Positions 16,835 to 25,040 of a DNA stretch of 64,000 nucleotides are shown piece after piece. Source of the stretch: Flavobacterium anhuiense (lineage in GTDB: Bacteria > Bacteroidota > Bacteroidia > Flavobacteriales > Flavobacteriaceae); NCBI RefSeq assembly GCF_004151235.1, contig NZ_JUIV01000008.1, positions 124,001 to 188,000 on the forward strand. Direction: 5' to 3'. The first letter of the stretch is position 1. Each line of letters starts with the position of its first letter. The notes under the pieces were generated by a model. That model was not told the origin of the DNA. It was given only the letters and a program-made list of their open reading frames with translations, and ran no database searches. The position numbers and the translations under genes were made by a program.

Positions 16835-19468
16835 ATGACAATTCCAGCACAATTTGACGCTAAGACGATTGAGAGTAAATGGTATGATTACTGGATGAAA
16901 AACAACTATTTTCATTCAGAACCAGATCATAGAACACCGTACACCATTGTAATCCCGCCGCCAAACGTCACTGGAGTCCTTCACATGGGACATATGTTGA
17001 ATAATACGATTCAGGATGTTTTAATTCGTAGAGCACGTCTTAAAGGTTTCAACGCTTGTTGGGTACCTGGAACAGATCACGCTTCTATTGCTACTGAAGC
17101 GAAAGTGGTTGCAAAATTAAAAGCAGAAGGAATCAATAAAAATGATTTAACTCGCGAAGAATTCCTAAAACATGCTTGGGAATGGACAGATAAATACGGA
17201 GGAACAATCTTGGAGCAACTTAAGAAATTAGGTGCTTCATGCGATTGGGAACGTACTAAATTTACAATGGATCCAGATATGTCTGCATCTGTAATTAAAT
17301 CGTTTGTAGATTTATACAACAAAGGTTTAATCTACAGAGGATACCGTATGGTGAATTGGGATCCAGAAGCAAAAACCACTCTTTCTGACGAAGAGGTAAT
17401 TTATGAAGAACAACAAGGAAAATTATTTTTCTTAAAATATAAAATTGAAGGTTCAGAAGATTTCTTGACCATTGCTACAACGCGTCCAGAAACTATTTTT
17501 GGAGATACTGCCATCTGTATCAATCCGAACGATGAGCGTTTTACACATTTAAAAGGTAAAAAAGCAATCGTTCCAATTTGCGGAAGAGTTATTCCAATTA
17601 TCGAGGACGAATATGTTGACATTGAATTCGGAACAGGATGTTTGAAAGTAACACCTGCGCACGATATGAACGACAAAACGTTGGGTGAAAAACACAACCT
17701 TGAAATCGTTGATATTTTTAACGAAGACGCTACATTAAACAGCTTCGGATTGCACTATCAAGGAAAAGACCGTTTTGTAGTTCGTAAGGAAATTGAAAAA
17801 GAACTTCAAGAAATTGGCGCTTTAGCTAAAACAGAAACTCACTTAAATAAAGTAGGAACTTCTGAAAGAACAAAAGCGGTAATCGAGCCAAGATTATCTG
17901 ATCAATGGTTCTTGAAAATGGAAGAATTGGTAAAACCAGCAATTAAATCGGTTTTAGAAACCGGAGACATTAAATTGCATCCAAAACGTTTCGAAAACAC
18001 TTATGCGCATTGGTTAAACAACATTCGCGATTGGAATATTTCTCGTCAATTATGGTGGGGACAACAAATTCCGGCGTACTATTACGGAGACGGAAAAGAA
18101 GATTTCGTAGTAGCTGAAAGTATCGAAGAGGCGCTAGTTTTAGCAAAAGAAAGAACTAACAACCAACAACTAACAACCGACAACCTTAAACAAGATGTTG
18201 ATGCGTTAGATACATGGTTCTCATCTTGGTTATGGCCAATGTCTGTTTTTGGAGGAATTATGGATCCAGAAAGTCCAGATTTTAAATACTACTATCCAAC
18301 GAATGATTTGGTTACAGGTCCGGATATTTTATTTTTCTGGGTGGCAAGAATGATTATTGCAGGTTACGAATATGCAGACGAAAAACCATTTACAAATGTG
18401 TACTTAACTGGTTTAGTTCGTGATAAACAACGTCGTAAAATGTCTAAATCATTAGGAAACTCTCCTGATCCTTTAGACTTGATCGAGAAATTTGGTGCCG
18501 ATGGTGTTCGTGTAGGATTGCTTTTAAGTGCTTCTGCAGGAAACGATATTATGTTTGACGAAGAATTATGCCTTCAAGGAAAAGCGTTCTCAAACAAAAT
18601 CTGGAATGCTTTCAAACTGATTAAAGGTTGGGAAGTTTCTGAAACTATCGCACAGCCAGAATCATCAAAAGTAGCAATCGAGTGGTACGAAGCGAAATTG
18701 CAGCAGACTTTAGTTGACATTGAAGATAATTTCGAGAAATACAGAATTTCAGATTCTCTTATGGCAATCTATAAATTGGTTTGGGATGACTTCTGTTCTT
18801 GGTTCTTAGAAATGATTAAACCAGCTTACCAACAGCCAATTGATAGCGTAACTTTCGCGAAAGCGATCGAAATGCTAGAAAACAATTTGAAGTTGTTGCA
18901 TCCGTTCATGCCTTTCTTAACTGAAGAAATTTGGCAGTTAATTACTGAAAGAACACCAGAAGAAGCTTTAATTGTTTCGACTTGGCCAGAAGTAAAACCG
19001 TTTGATGCAAAATTAATTGCTGATTTCGAAAATTCTATTGAAGTAATTTCGGGAATTAGAACCATCAGAAAAGACAAAAATATTCCGTTTAAAGATGCAA
19101 TCGAATTAAAAGGAATCAACAGTGAAAATGTTTCTACTTATTTTGATTCAATTATTACGAAATTAGGAAACGTTTCTGCTTTCGAATATGTTTCTGAAAA
19201 AGTAGACGGCGCTTTGTCTTTCCGTGTAAAATCTAATGAATATTTCATTCCGATTACTGGAAATATTGACGTTGAAGCAGAAATTGCAAAACTGACAGAA
19301 GAATTGAATTATACAAAAGGATTCTTGAAATCGGTTGAAGCGAAACTTTCAAATGAGAAATTCGTTAACGGAGCTCCGGAGAAAGTACTTAATTTAGAAA
19401 AACAAAAACAAGCTGATGCTTTAGCAAAAATTGCTACAATCGAGCAGAGTTTGGCTGGTTTGAAATAA
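16835..19468 (+). CDS. valS: Valine--tRNA ligase
   Basis: Class I synthetase that charges tRNA-Val. Of 877 residues, the HIGH motif is in PPPNVTGVLHMGHMLNN (~44-60), the editing (CP1) domain lies around ~150-380 with TTRPETIFGDTAI, and the KMSKS loop is RRKMSKSLGNSPD (~530). The C-terminal anticodon-binding domain and a coiled-coil tail (AEIAKLTEELNYTKGF) are complete. One oddity: residues 441-451 (TNNQQLTTDNL, bases 18155-18187) are encoded by an AACAAC/CTAACAACC word array like the intergenic ones in this genome. They lie just before the conserved DALDTWFSSWLWP. Confidence 0.98.
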   Translation: MTIPAQFDAKTIESKWYDYWMKNNYFHSEPDHRTPYTIVIPPPNVTGVLHMGHMLNNTIQDVLIRRARLKGFNACWVPGTDHASIATEAKVVAKLKAEGINKNDLTREEFLKHAWEWTDKYGGTILEQLKKLGASCDWERTKFTMDPDMSASVIKSFVDLYNKGLIYRGYRMVNWDPEAKTTLSDEEVIYEEQQGKLFFLKYKIEGSEDFLTIATTRPETIFGDTAICINPNDERFTHLKGKKAIVPICGRVIPIIEDEYVDIEFGTGCLKVTPAHDMNDKTLGEKHNLEIVDIFNEDATLNSFGLHYQGKDRFVVRKEIEKELQEIGALAKTETHLNKVGTSERTKAVIEPRLSDQWFLKMEELVKPAIKSVLETGDIKLHPKRFENTYAHWLNNIRDWNISRQLWWGQQIPAYYYGDGKEDFVVAESIEEALVLAKERTNNQQLTTDNLKQDVDALDTWFSSWLWPMSVFGGIMDPESPDFKYYYPTNDLVTGPDILFFWVARMIIAGYEYADEKPFTNVYLTGLVRDKQRRKMSKSLGNSPDPLDLIEKFGADGVRVGLLLSASAGNDIMFDEELCLQGKAFSNKIWNAFKLIKGWEVSETIAQPESSKVAIEWYEAKLQQTLVDIEDNFEKYRISDSLMAIYKLVWDDFCSWFLEMIKPAYQQPIDSVTFAKAIEMLENNLKLLHPFMPFLTEEIWQLITERTPEEALIVSTWPEVKPFDAKLIADFENSIEVISGIRTIRKDKNIPFKDAIELKGINSENVSTYFDSIITKLGNVSAFEYVSEKVDGALSFRVKSNEYFIPITGNIDVEAEIAKLTEELNYTKGFLKSVEAKLSNEKFVNGAPEKVLNLEKQKQADALAKIATIEQSLAGLK

Positions 19469-19484
19469 GAATCAATTAGTTTAT

Positions 19485-19520
19485 AAAAAAACGACAGGCT
19501 TCGAAACCTGTCGTTTTTTT
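19485..19520. terminator. Bidirectional terminator between valS and the kinase-like gene
   Basis: AAAAAAACGACAGG pairs with CCTGTCGTTTTTTT around an 8-nt loop and is T-rich on both strands. The genes converge here; the last bases overlap the stop of the minus gene. Confidence 0.9.
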
Positions 19521-20145
19521 ATATTTCGTAAAAATTATCTTTTATGTAGAAAACGGTGTCTATAAATTGGAGTATGCCATTTTCTGTCAATACATTTTCG
19601 TCGTGAAGATCTTCAAGAATAATTCCTAAGTCAGGATTATAATAATCGTTGTTTTTGGTATTTAGAAAACCGTTTACAAGCATAAACTTTTTTACGACTT
19701 CCAGATCTGTTGGTTCAGTTGCTTTAACAAAAGGCTGTTCGACAACTGCATATATAACATCATCATTTTTGAAAAAGCCTAATAAACTGTATGCTGTATC
19801 TGGGAAAAAGAAGTTATTTAATAATAAATTATTGAAGTAATCTATCCAAGAATTGTAATAAATAGAATCATTAAGCTTGATTACATGCTTTCCGTCTTTC
19901 AAATAGACTTTTTGCTCTGCTCCTTCAGAAAGGTAATCTTCAAGATTAATATCTAGAATCCAAAGACTATTTAATTCTATAAATCTTTCTAAGGTCTCTT
20001 TTTCTTGTTTTTTGAAACGCTTGAATTCTTTAGCCATTGTACTTGAGCTTTGGCTTCTTCTAAGGTAACTGGCTGCTGCTTGGATAATTGTTCCATGCTT
20101 AACTTTGCTCTTTCCTGAAATGATAAGTTGTAATTCATGTTTCAT
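19519..20145 (-). CDS. Kinase-like protein resembling the polyvalent-protein kinase domain
   Basis: I place the start at 20145 (208 aa, MKHELQLIISGKSKVKHG) because a consensus -7 box lies at 20157-20164, so the upstream part of the open frame would not be transcribed. Residues ~80-205 look like a small protein-kinase fold: EGAEQKVYLKDGKHVIKLND (Gly-loop and VAIK-like Lys) and LGIILEDLHDENVL (catalytic-loop HDxxxxN), then ILQFIDTVF (DFG-like position). This matches the Ser/Thr/Tyr kinase found in polyvalent proteins of mobile elements (PF18762), here free-standing. Substrates are unknown. Confidence 0.6.
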   Translation of the reverse strand: MKHELQLIISGKSKVKHGTIIQAAASYLRRSQSSSTMAKEFKRFKKQEKETLERFIELNSLWILDINLEDYLSEGAEQKVYLKDGKHVIKLNDSIYYNSWIDYFNNLLLNNFFFPDTAYSLLGFFKNDDVIYAVVEQPFVKATEPTDLEVVKKFMLVNGFLNTKNNDYYNPDLGIILEDLHDENVLTENGILQFIDTVFYIKDNFYEI

Positions 20146-20156
20146 ATTGTTAAATG

Positions 20157-20164
20157 CAAAAATA
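20157..20164 (-). promoter_or_regulatory. -7 promoter box (TATTTTTG) of the kinase-like gene
   Basis: Exact TAnnTTTG on the minus strand, 12 nt before the chosen ATG. TTTTG at a plausible -33 distance lies further upstream. This box decides the start codon. Confidence 0.6.
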
Positions 20165-20209
20165 GTGCATTTTATTAAAAAACAAAACAAAAGTAAGTTT
20201 TGTATTACT

Positions 20210-21520
20210 TTATTTCTTCTTCAAAACCAAAAACAAAGGATAAGAAACAATCGCAATACCAACAATGATAATAAAACTTTTAGGATCACTGTAAATAAAT
20301 CCAGCAAGTAAAGCAATAGAAAATATTATGGCTATTATTGTGGTCCACGGATACCAAAAAGAATGATAAGGTCTCGGTAAGTCTGGTTCGGTAGTTCTTA
20401 GTTTTAAAAGGGAATAATACGCCAATCCCCAAACGATTATGGAGATAAAAGCGGCGAATGAAAACAAAACTTCAAAAGAACCAATGCAGATTAAAAACAA
20501 GCTAAAAAATGATGAAACCAAAAGCGCTACAATTGGTGTTCCGCCTTTATTGACTTGAGTTCCTTTTTCGATAAAAAATCCGTCACGGCTTAATCCGTAC
20601 AAAATTCTTGGAGGAATCATCATAAAGGCATTCAAAATACTGATTAAAGAGAAAATCGAAATTACCGTTACGATTTTAGCTCCGCTTTCGCCAAAAAGAA
20701 TTTTAGCAACATCAGCAGCGGCAAGATTAGATTTTGCTAGTGTTTCGATTGGCAGTACATGAAAAAATGCGGCATTTACCAAAATATAAATGGCTACAAC
20801 AAGTAAAACTCCGCTGTATAAAGATTTCGGAATATTTTTGTTTGGATTTTCATTTTCTTCAGCAAAAAAACAAACAGCATTCCAGCCATTGTAAGTCCCG
20901 ATAATTAGTTGCAATGATTTGAAAAATCCAAAAATTAGTCCGATTTGAAAAATAGAATTATCGGTTTTAATTGACGGAACTTCAACTCCAGAATACATAA
21001 AACAAGCCACAACCAAAGCCACAAAACAAATCACTTTTAATAAACTGGTAATCTGTTGAATCAAGCTTCCGTTTTTTACACCACTTAAATGCAGCAATAC
21101 AAATGCTATTAATAAAGAAATGGACATTACTGTTGCATAATTGGCCAATTGTGGAAATAGAATGATAGTGTATTCACTAATTACAATGCAATAAAAAGCA
21201 GGAGGAATGGCATTTACAATATAATCGTACCAGCCAGAAAGAAACCCAGCGTATTCGCCTAAAGCTCTTTTAATGTAATTGTAAGATCCGCCAGCTTTTG
21301 GCAGCATTGTAGCCAGTTCTGAATACGAATTGGCTCCCAATAAAACATAAAAACCTCCAAATAGCCAAGAAGCAAGAATTAGCCAATAGTTATTTAGCAT
21401 TTCGGCAATAGTTCCTGGCGTGCGTAAAATGCCAACTCCAATTGTTCCTCCAATTAAAACAGCAATATTAAAGCTGAGACCTAAAGTTTTTTGCAATTGA
21501 TTTTTTGGAGAATCTGACAT
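20210..21520 (-). CDS. APC-family amino acid permease
   Basis: A 436-residue polytopic transporter with about twelve membrane segments. It shows the APC-superfamily entry helix GLSFNIAVLIGGTIGVGILRTPGTI (unwound GxG region), GGSYNYIKRALGEYAGFLSGW (the conserved helix-3 segment) and TYNGWNAVCFFAEENENPNKNIPKS. It most resembles LAT/YfnA-type amino acid/polyamine exchangers; substrate not assignable. It is monocistronic, with the kinase-like gene 65 bp downstream having its own promoter. Confidence 0.93.
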   Translation of the reverse strand: MSDSPKNQLQKTLGLSFNIAVLIGGTIGVGILRTPGTIAEMLNNYWLILASWLFGGFYVLLGANSYSELATMLPKAGGSYNYIKRALGEYAGFLSGWYDYIVNAIPPAFYCIVISEYTIILFPQLANYATVMSISLLIAFVLLHLSGVKNGSLIQQITSLLKVICFVALVVACFMYSGVEVPSIKTDNSIFQIGLIFGFFKSLQLIIGTYNGWNAVCFFAEENENPNKNIPKSLYSGVLLVVAIYILVNAAFFHVLPIETLAKSNLAAADVAKILFGESGAKIVTVISIFSLISILNAFMMIPPRILYGLSRDGFFIEKGTQVNKGGTPIVALLVSSFFSLFLICIGSFEVLFSFAAFISIIVWGLAYYSLLKLRTTEPDLPRPYHSFWYPWTTIIAIIFSIALLAGFIYSDPKSFIIIVGIAIVSYPLFLVLKKK

Positions 21521-21551
21521 TTTTGATTTTTTTAGGGAATACTATTGCACG

Positions 21552-21559
21552 CAAAAATA
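21552..21559 (-). promoter_or_regulatory. -7 promoter box (TATTTTTG) of the permease gene
   Basis: Exact TAnnTTTG match on the minus strand, 31 nt before the ATG. Confidence 0.5.
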
Positions 21560-21594
21560 GTGTTAATTGAATTAGAATTGGACTTAAAATATAA

Positions 21595-21638
21595 ATCCCA
21601 AGATTTTCTATTTCAAGAGAAATAGAAAATCTTGGGAT
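21595..21638 (-). terminator. Long perfect hairpin after the siderophore receptor gene
   Basis: Two 20-nt arms (ATCCCAAGATTTTCTATTTC and its complement) with a 4-nt loop, 30 bp beyond the receptor stop and followed by a T-rich tail on the minus strand. Confidence 0.75.
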
Positions 21639-21667
21639 AAATCAAAAAAAACATCTAATTCAATATT

Positions 21668-23950
21668 TTAGAACTTGTATCGCAAGCTTGTCATAACCTG
21701 ACGAGGAGCAATTGGGTTCACACTATAGTTTTCGTGAACAGTATAGTTTAATTCGTTTGTAATGTTTGATAATTTGCAAAGTACAGACCATTTTCTCCAA
21801 GTATACCCAACAGATGCATCAATTGTAGCATAACCTTCTAATGGAATTTCTCTGTGCCAGATTCCATCTGGTCTTTTAGAATCATATTGGTTGTTCCATC
21901 CTCCAATTCTGTCTCCAATATAATTTCCTATTGCACCAACAGAAACGCCTTTAAAGAATCCTTCTTGCAAAGTATAAAAGAAACTTAAATTTGCTGTGTT
22001 TGATGGCGTTCTTGCTACACGGTCACCTTCAATAAAACTTCCGTTTAATCCTGAAGTTTTAGTGTAACGCATATCATTATAGCTATATCCTGCAATAATA
22101 CTTAAGCCTTCAACAGGTCTTGCGGTAACATCAACTTCAACTCCTTTGCTTTTTGTTTCTCCACTTAAAAGTTTGATGGTGCTATCATTATTTTCGCTTC
22201 CATCTGCTTTATACGGTGCCATTTGTGCAAAATTGCTATTAGTAATTTGGTAAACCGTAACATTTGTGCTCAATAAACCTTTAAAGAAATCTGTTTTTAC
22301 TCCAACTTCATATTGATCAATAATAGAAGCTTCAAGAGGTTGTAAGTCAACAGTTGTTCCTGTATTTGGTGTAAAAGAAGTTGAATAGCTTCCAAATACT
22401 GAAATATCTTTTGTTGGCTGATACACTAATCCTGCTTTAGGAGAAAATGCATTATCTAAACGTTTTGGAGTAACTGTTGGAACTGCATCTTCTGGATTTC
22501 CAGCACCAGTTTTAGTTTCTTTATAAGTGCTAACTTCAGCTTCTTGCCAAGACCATCTTAAACCTGCCAATACTTTGAATTTATCTGTAATTGAAATGAA
22601 ATCTTGAAAATAAACTCCAAAACGATTTGTGTCTGTTTTTGTAATTTGAGTAGCTCTTGCATTCGGAATGTCATTTCGTTGTGTTGACGGATCAAAATCA
22701 TAGAGATAAATAGTGTCATAAATACTTGGATCGTATGTTTTTGGAGTACCGTCAGGATTTCTGCTAGTTACTAAATATTTCTCATTAAAAGCGTAAGTAT
22801 AAGCAGTTGCAAACGAATTTTCCCAGTCTACACCAGTAAAAATTTGATGTTTTACAGATCCAGTATTAAAGTTCCCCTGAAGACTTAATTGATCTCCTAA
22901 AATTTGCTCTAAGTTTTGCCCCTGAGTTAGTCCTCTATTCCAGTAACCTGGAATTGGATATGTTTTAGTGTCATCTAAATTTGATAGTTGAGCTGTAGAT
23001 TTTTGTGTTCTATTGTATGTTTGATAAGAACTATTGAAGTTCAGTTTCCAATTTTTATTGAAATCGTGATTTAATAATATAGAAGCACTAGAAGATTTCG
23101 TTGTACCATTTGACCAAAGCGCTCCGTAGAAAGCATTACGAGGCAAGTCTAAAATTTCTTTTCCGATAATTCCAGTTCCGAAATCAGGTGTCCAATCTGC
23201 AGTTAAATAATCTCCTTGAACTGTGATTTGAGTTTTTGGATTAATAATAAAAAGCAAAGACGGATTAATGTACAAACGTTCATTTTTTACCACATCTCTA
23301 AAGCTTTCTGAATTCTCGTAAGAACCATTAATTCTAAATGCAATTGATTTATTTAGTCCTCCATAAAAATCAAATGCTGGTTTGTAATATGCATAACTTC
23401 CTATCTGCATTGAGATTTCTCCACCACTTTTAAATTGAGGAGTTTTGGTTACTAAGTTAACAATACCTCCCGGCGCGACGTTTCCGAATAATAAAGCTGA
23501 ACCCCCTTTTAAGAACTCTACTTTATCTAAACCCGAAACATCTGGAATTGAGCCTGAATTGTAACGGAATCCGTTTTTAAACATGTTATTTGCAGACATG
23601 TCATAACCTCTTGAAAAGAAAGATTCTTGCGCACCACCACGAGCAGAACTTACATAAACACCATTGGCATTTTTAAGAACTTCGCTTAATCTGATAGCTT
23701 GCTGCTGTTCGATGATTTCAGAACCAATTACTTGAATGCTTTGAGGATTATCCATCGGTTTTAAGCCAGAACGAACTGCTGTTACAGGTTTTGGTTCTTT
23801 TGTTTTGGTAACCACAACCTCGTTTAGAATTTCTCCTTTTTTATTTTTTACAGTATCAGTAACAGATGAAGTAGTTTCATTGCTTGAATAATCTTGGCCG
23901 TAAGAGACAAAACTTAATAATCCTAATGCAAATAGTAAATTATATTTCAT
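21668..23950 (-). CDS. TonB-dependent siderophore receptor
   Basis: A 760-residue outer-membrane receptor of the TIGR01783 (FhuE/FpvA-like) class. The signal peptide ends about FVSYGQ. The plug domain (~40-170) includes KPMDNPQSIQVIGSEIIEQ and LDKVEFLKGGSALLFGNVAPGGIVNLVTK, and a 22-strand barrel ends in a terminal Phe (SLRYKF). There is no N-terminal CarboxypepD_reg domain, unlike the second receptor in this cluster. Ferric-siderophore uptake is the expected role; the ligand is unknown. A TATATTTG -7 box and a palindromic operator candidate precede it. Confidence 0.94.
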   Translation of the reverse strand: MKYNLLFALGLLSFVSYGQDYSSNETTSSVTDTVKNKKGEILNEVVVTKTKEPKPVTAVRSGLKPMDNPQSIQVIGSEIIEQQQAIRLSEVLKNANGVYVSSARGGAQESFFSRGYDMSANNMFKNGFRYNSGSIPDVSGLDKVEFLKGGSALLFGNVAPGGIVNLVTKTPQFKSGGEISMQIGSYAYYKPAFDFYGGLNKSIAFRINGSYENSESFRDVVKNERLYINPSLLFIINPKTQITVQGDYLTADWTPDFGTGIIGKEILDLPRNAFYGALWSNGTTKSSSASILLNHDFNKNWKLNFNSSYQTYNRTQKSTAQLSNLDDTKTYPIPGYWNRGLTQGQNLEQILGDQLSLQGNFNTGSVKHQIFTGVDWENSFATAYTYAFNEKYLVTSRNPDGTPKTYDPSIYDTIYLYDFDPSTQRNDIPNARATQITKTDTNRFGVYFQDFISITDKFKVLAGLRWSWQEAEVSTYKETKTGAGNPEDAVPTVTPKRLDNAFSPKAGLVYQPTKDISVFGSYSTSFTPNTGTTVDLQPLEASIIDQYEVGVKTDFFKGLLSTNVTVYQITNSNFAQMAPYKADGSENNDSTIKLLSGETKSKGVEVDVTARPVEGLSIIAGYSYNDMRYTKTSGLNGSFIEGDRVARTPSNTANLSFFYTLQEGFFKGVSVGAIGNYIGDRIGGWNNQYDSKRPDGIWHREIPLEGYATIDASVGYTWRKWSVLCKLSNITNELNYTVHENYSVNPIAPRQVMTSLRYKF

Positions 23951-23954
23951 GGTA

Positions 23955-23980
23955 TTTATTTAGATTCAATAAAAATTATC
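23955..23980 (-). promoter_or_regulatory. Operator candidate of siderophore receptor 1
   Basis: On the plus strand TTTATTTAGATTCAATAAAA, a weaker version of the TTATTTA-N3-TAAATAA site upstream of the second receptor. It starts 6 bp downstream of the -7 box, a repressor-like position. A Fur-type regulator is an inference. Confidence 0.4.
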
Positions 23981-23985
23981 GATTG

Positions 23986-23993
23986 CAAATATA
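23986..23993 (-). promoter_or_regulatory. -7 promoter box (TATATTTG) of siderophore receptor 1
   Basis: Exact TAnnTTTG on the minus strand, 35 nt before the ATG. Confidence 0.6.
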
Positions 23994-24114
23994 AAGACAC
24001 AGACTCTTTAACAGAAAATTATGAGACATTTTTCTTTCTTAAAATTTTATTATTTTTATCTTAAGATTTGCTTAAGAATTTTATAATTTTATTTTAATTT
24101 AGTATAAATAACAA

Positions 24115-24148
24115 CAAAAAAAACCTTGCCGTCTAGCAAGGTTTTTTT
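24115..24148. terminator. Terminator after the DUF4198 gene
   Basis: AAAAAACCTTGC pairs with GCAAGGTTTTTT around CGTCTA, 34 bp past the DUF4198 stop. Confidence 0.88.
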
Positions 24149-24181
24149 AATTGAAATTAAAAACTAAAGAATGAAGTTTAA

Positions 24182-24907
24182 TTATTTTATTGCAATATGA
24201 TAAGTGGCCATTTTCCAGACTTCATCGTATTTTTTTCCATTGTGTTCGCCCGATGATTTATCTGTGTGAGCATATTCTACCATATAATTTCCAGACCATA
24301 TAGGCGTAAAAGAGAATTCTCCTTTATCATTTGTCCATAATTCTTTTTCCCACCCGTTTGGAGCAATTACTTTAATTTTAGCCTCTTTTGCGATTGCTCC
24401 GTCATAAGAGGCAACACCAGTAATTTTAGTATCTTTTTTGGCTATATCTGCACTTTCTGAGAAAACAGCAATCTTATTGGTGTTTGAAGCAATATTATTT
24501 CCTGCAGCTTTATTTCCAACTACAACATTTGCACTAGAGTTGTAATCTAATTTCATAGTACCATATACATCTTTTACGGTATGATGCATTACAATAGTGT
24601 AAACTCCGTCTTCATCTGGTGTAAAGAAAGCTTGATATTTATTGTCTAAAGCTTTAGAAGTTAATTTAGTCTCTTTTTTTGATGGAGAAATTACAACTAA
24701 AGAGAAATCTTTTAAATCAGAAAACCATTTATCAGCTTTTGTAATGTCGTTATCAGAGAACTCTCCAAAATAAACAGAAATTTCTTGAGCTTTTCCTTTT
24801 GTTCCTGTTGCTTTAGTTTCGATCCAAAGTGCATGAGCAAAAAGCTGAGGTGCAGCAAAAAGCATTAAAAATAAAAAGCTTAGTGTTTTTAAAGTATTTG
24901 ATTTCAT
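24182..24907 (-). CDS. DUF4198 periplasmic protein of the iron-uptake cluster
   Basis: A 241-residue protein with a signal peptide ending in QLFA and the DUF4198 entry motif HALWIETKATG right after cleavage. It then shows beta-sandwich segments (EISVYFGEFSDND, GVYTIVMHH) and a C-terminal carboxypeptidase-regulatory-like half (ITGVASYDGAIAKEAKIKVIAPNGWE). DUF4198 proteins often sit next to TonB receptors or metal (Ni/Co/Fe) transport genes, and this one lies between two receptors on the same strand with its own promoter and terminator. Metal or chelate binding is plausible but unproven. Confidence 0.9.
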   Translation of the reverse strand: MKSNTLKTLSFLFLMLFAAPQLFAHALWIETKATGTKGKAQEISVYFGEFSDNDITKADKWFSDLKDFSLVVISPSKKETKLTSKALDNKYQAFFTPDEDGVYTIVMHHTVKDVYGTMKLDYNSSANVVVGNKAAGNNIASNTNKIAVFSESADIAKKDTKITGVASYDGAIAKEAKIKVIAPNGWEKELWTNDKGEFSFTPIWSGNYMVEYAHTDKSSGEHNGKKYDEVWKMATYHIAIK

Positions 24908-24952
24908 AAGATCAAGTTTAAATTATTAGAATGATATTTTACAAACATAAGT

Positions 24953-24990
24953 TTTATTTAGAATAATTAAAAATAAAAACTCAAAATCTA
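24953..24990 (-). promoter_or_regulatory. Operator candidate and near-consensus promoter of the DUF4198 gene
   Basis: Plus-strand TTTATTTAGAATAATTAAAA (from 24953) is almost identical to the site upstream of receptor 2. It is followed at 24982-24990 by the complement of TAGATTTTG, a -7 box with one extra base. The promoter-to-operator spacing is similar to that in the two receptor promoters. Confidence 0.4.
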
Positions 24991-25040
24991 TTGCATATTA
25001 TACGAATTTCAAGGTTTAGGAAATATTCAAAGTAAAAAAA

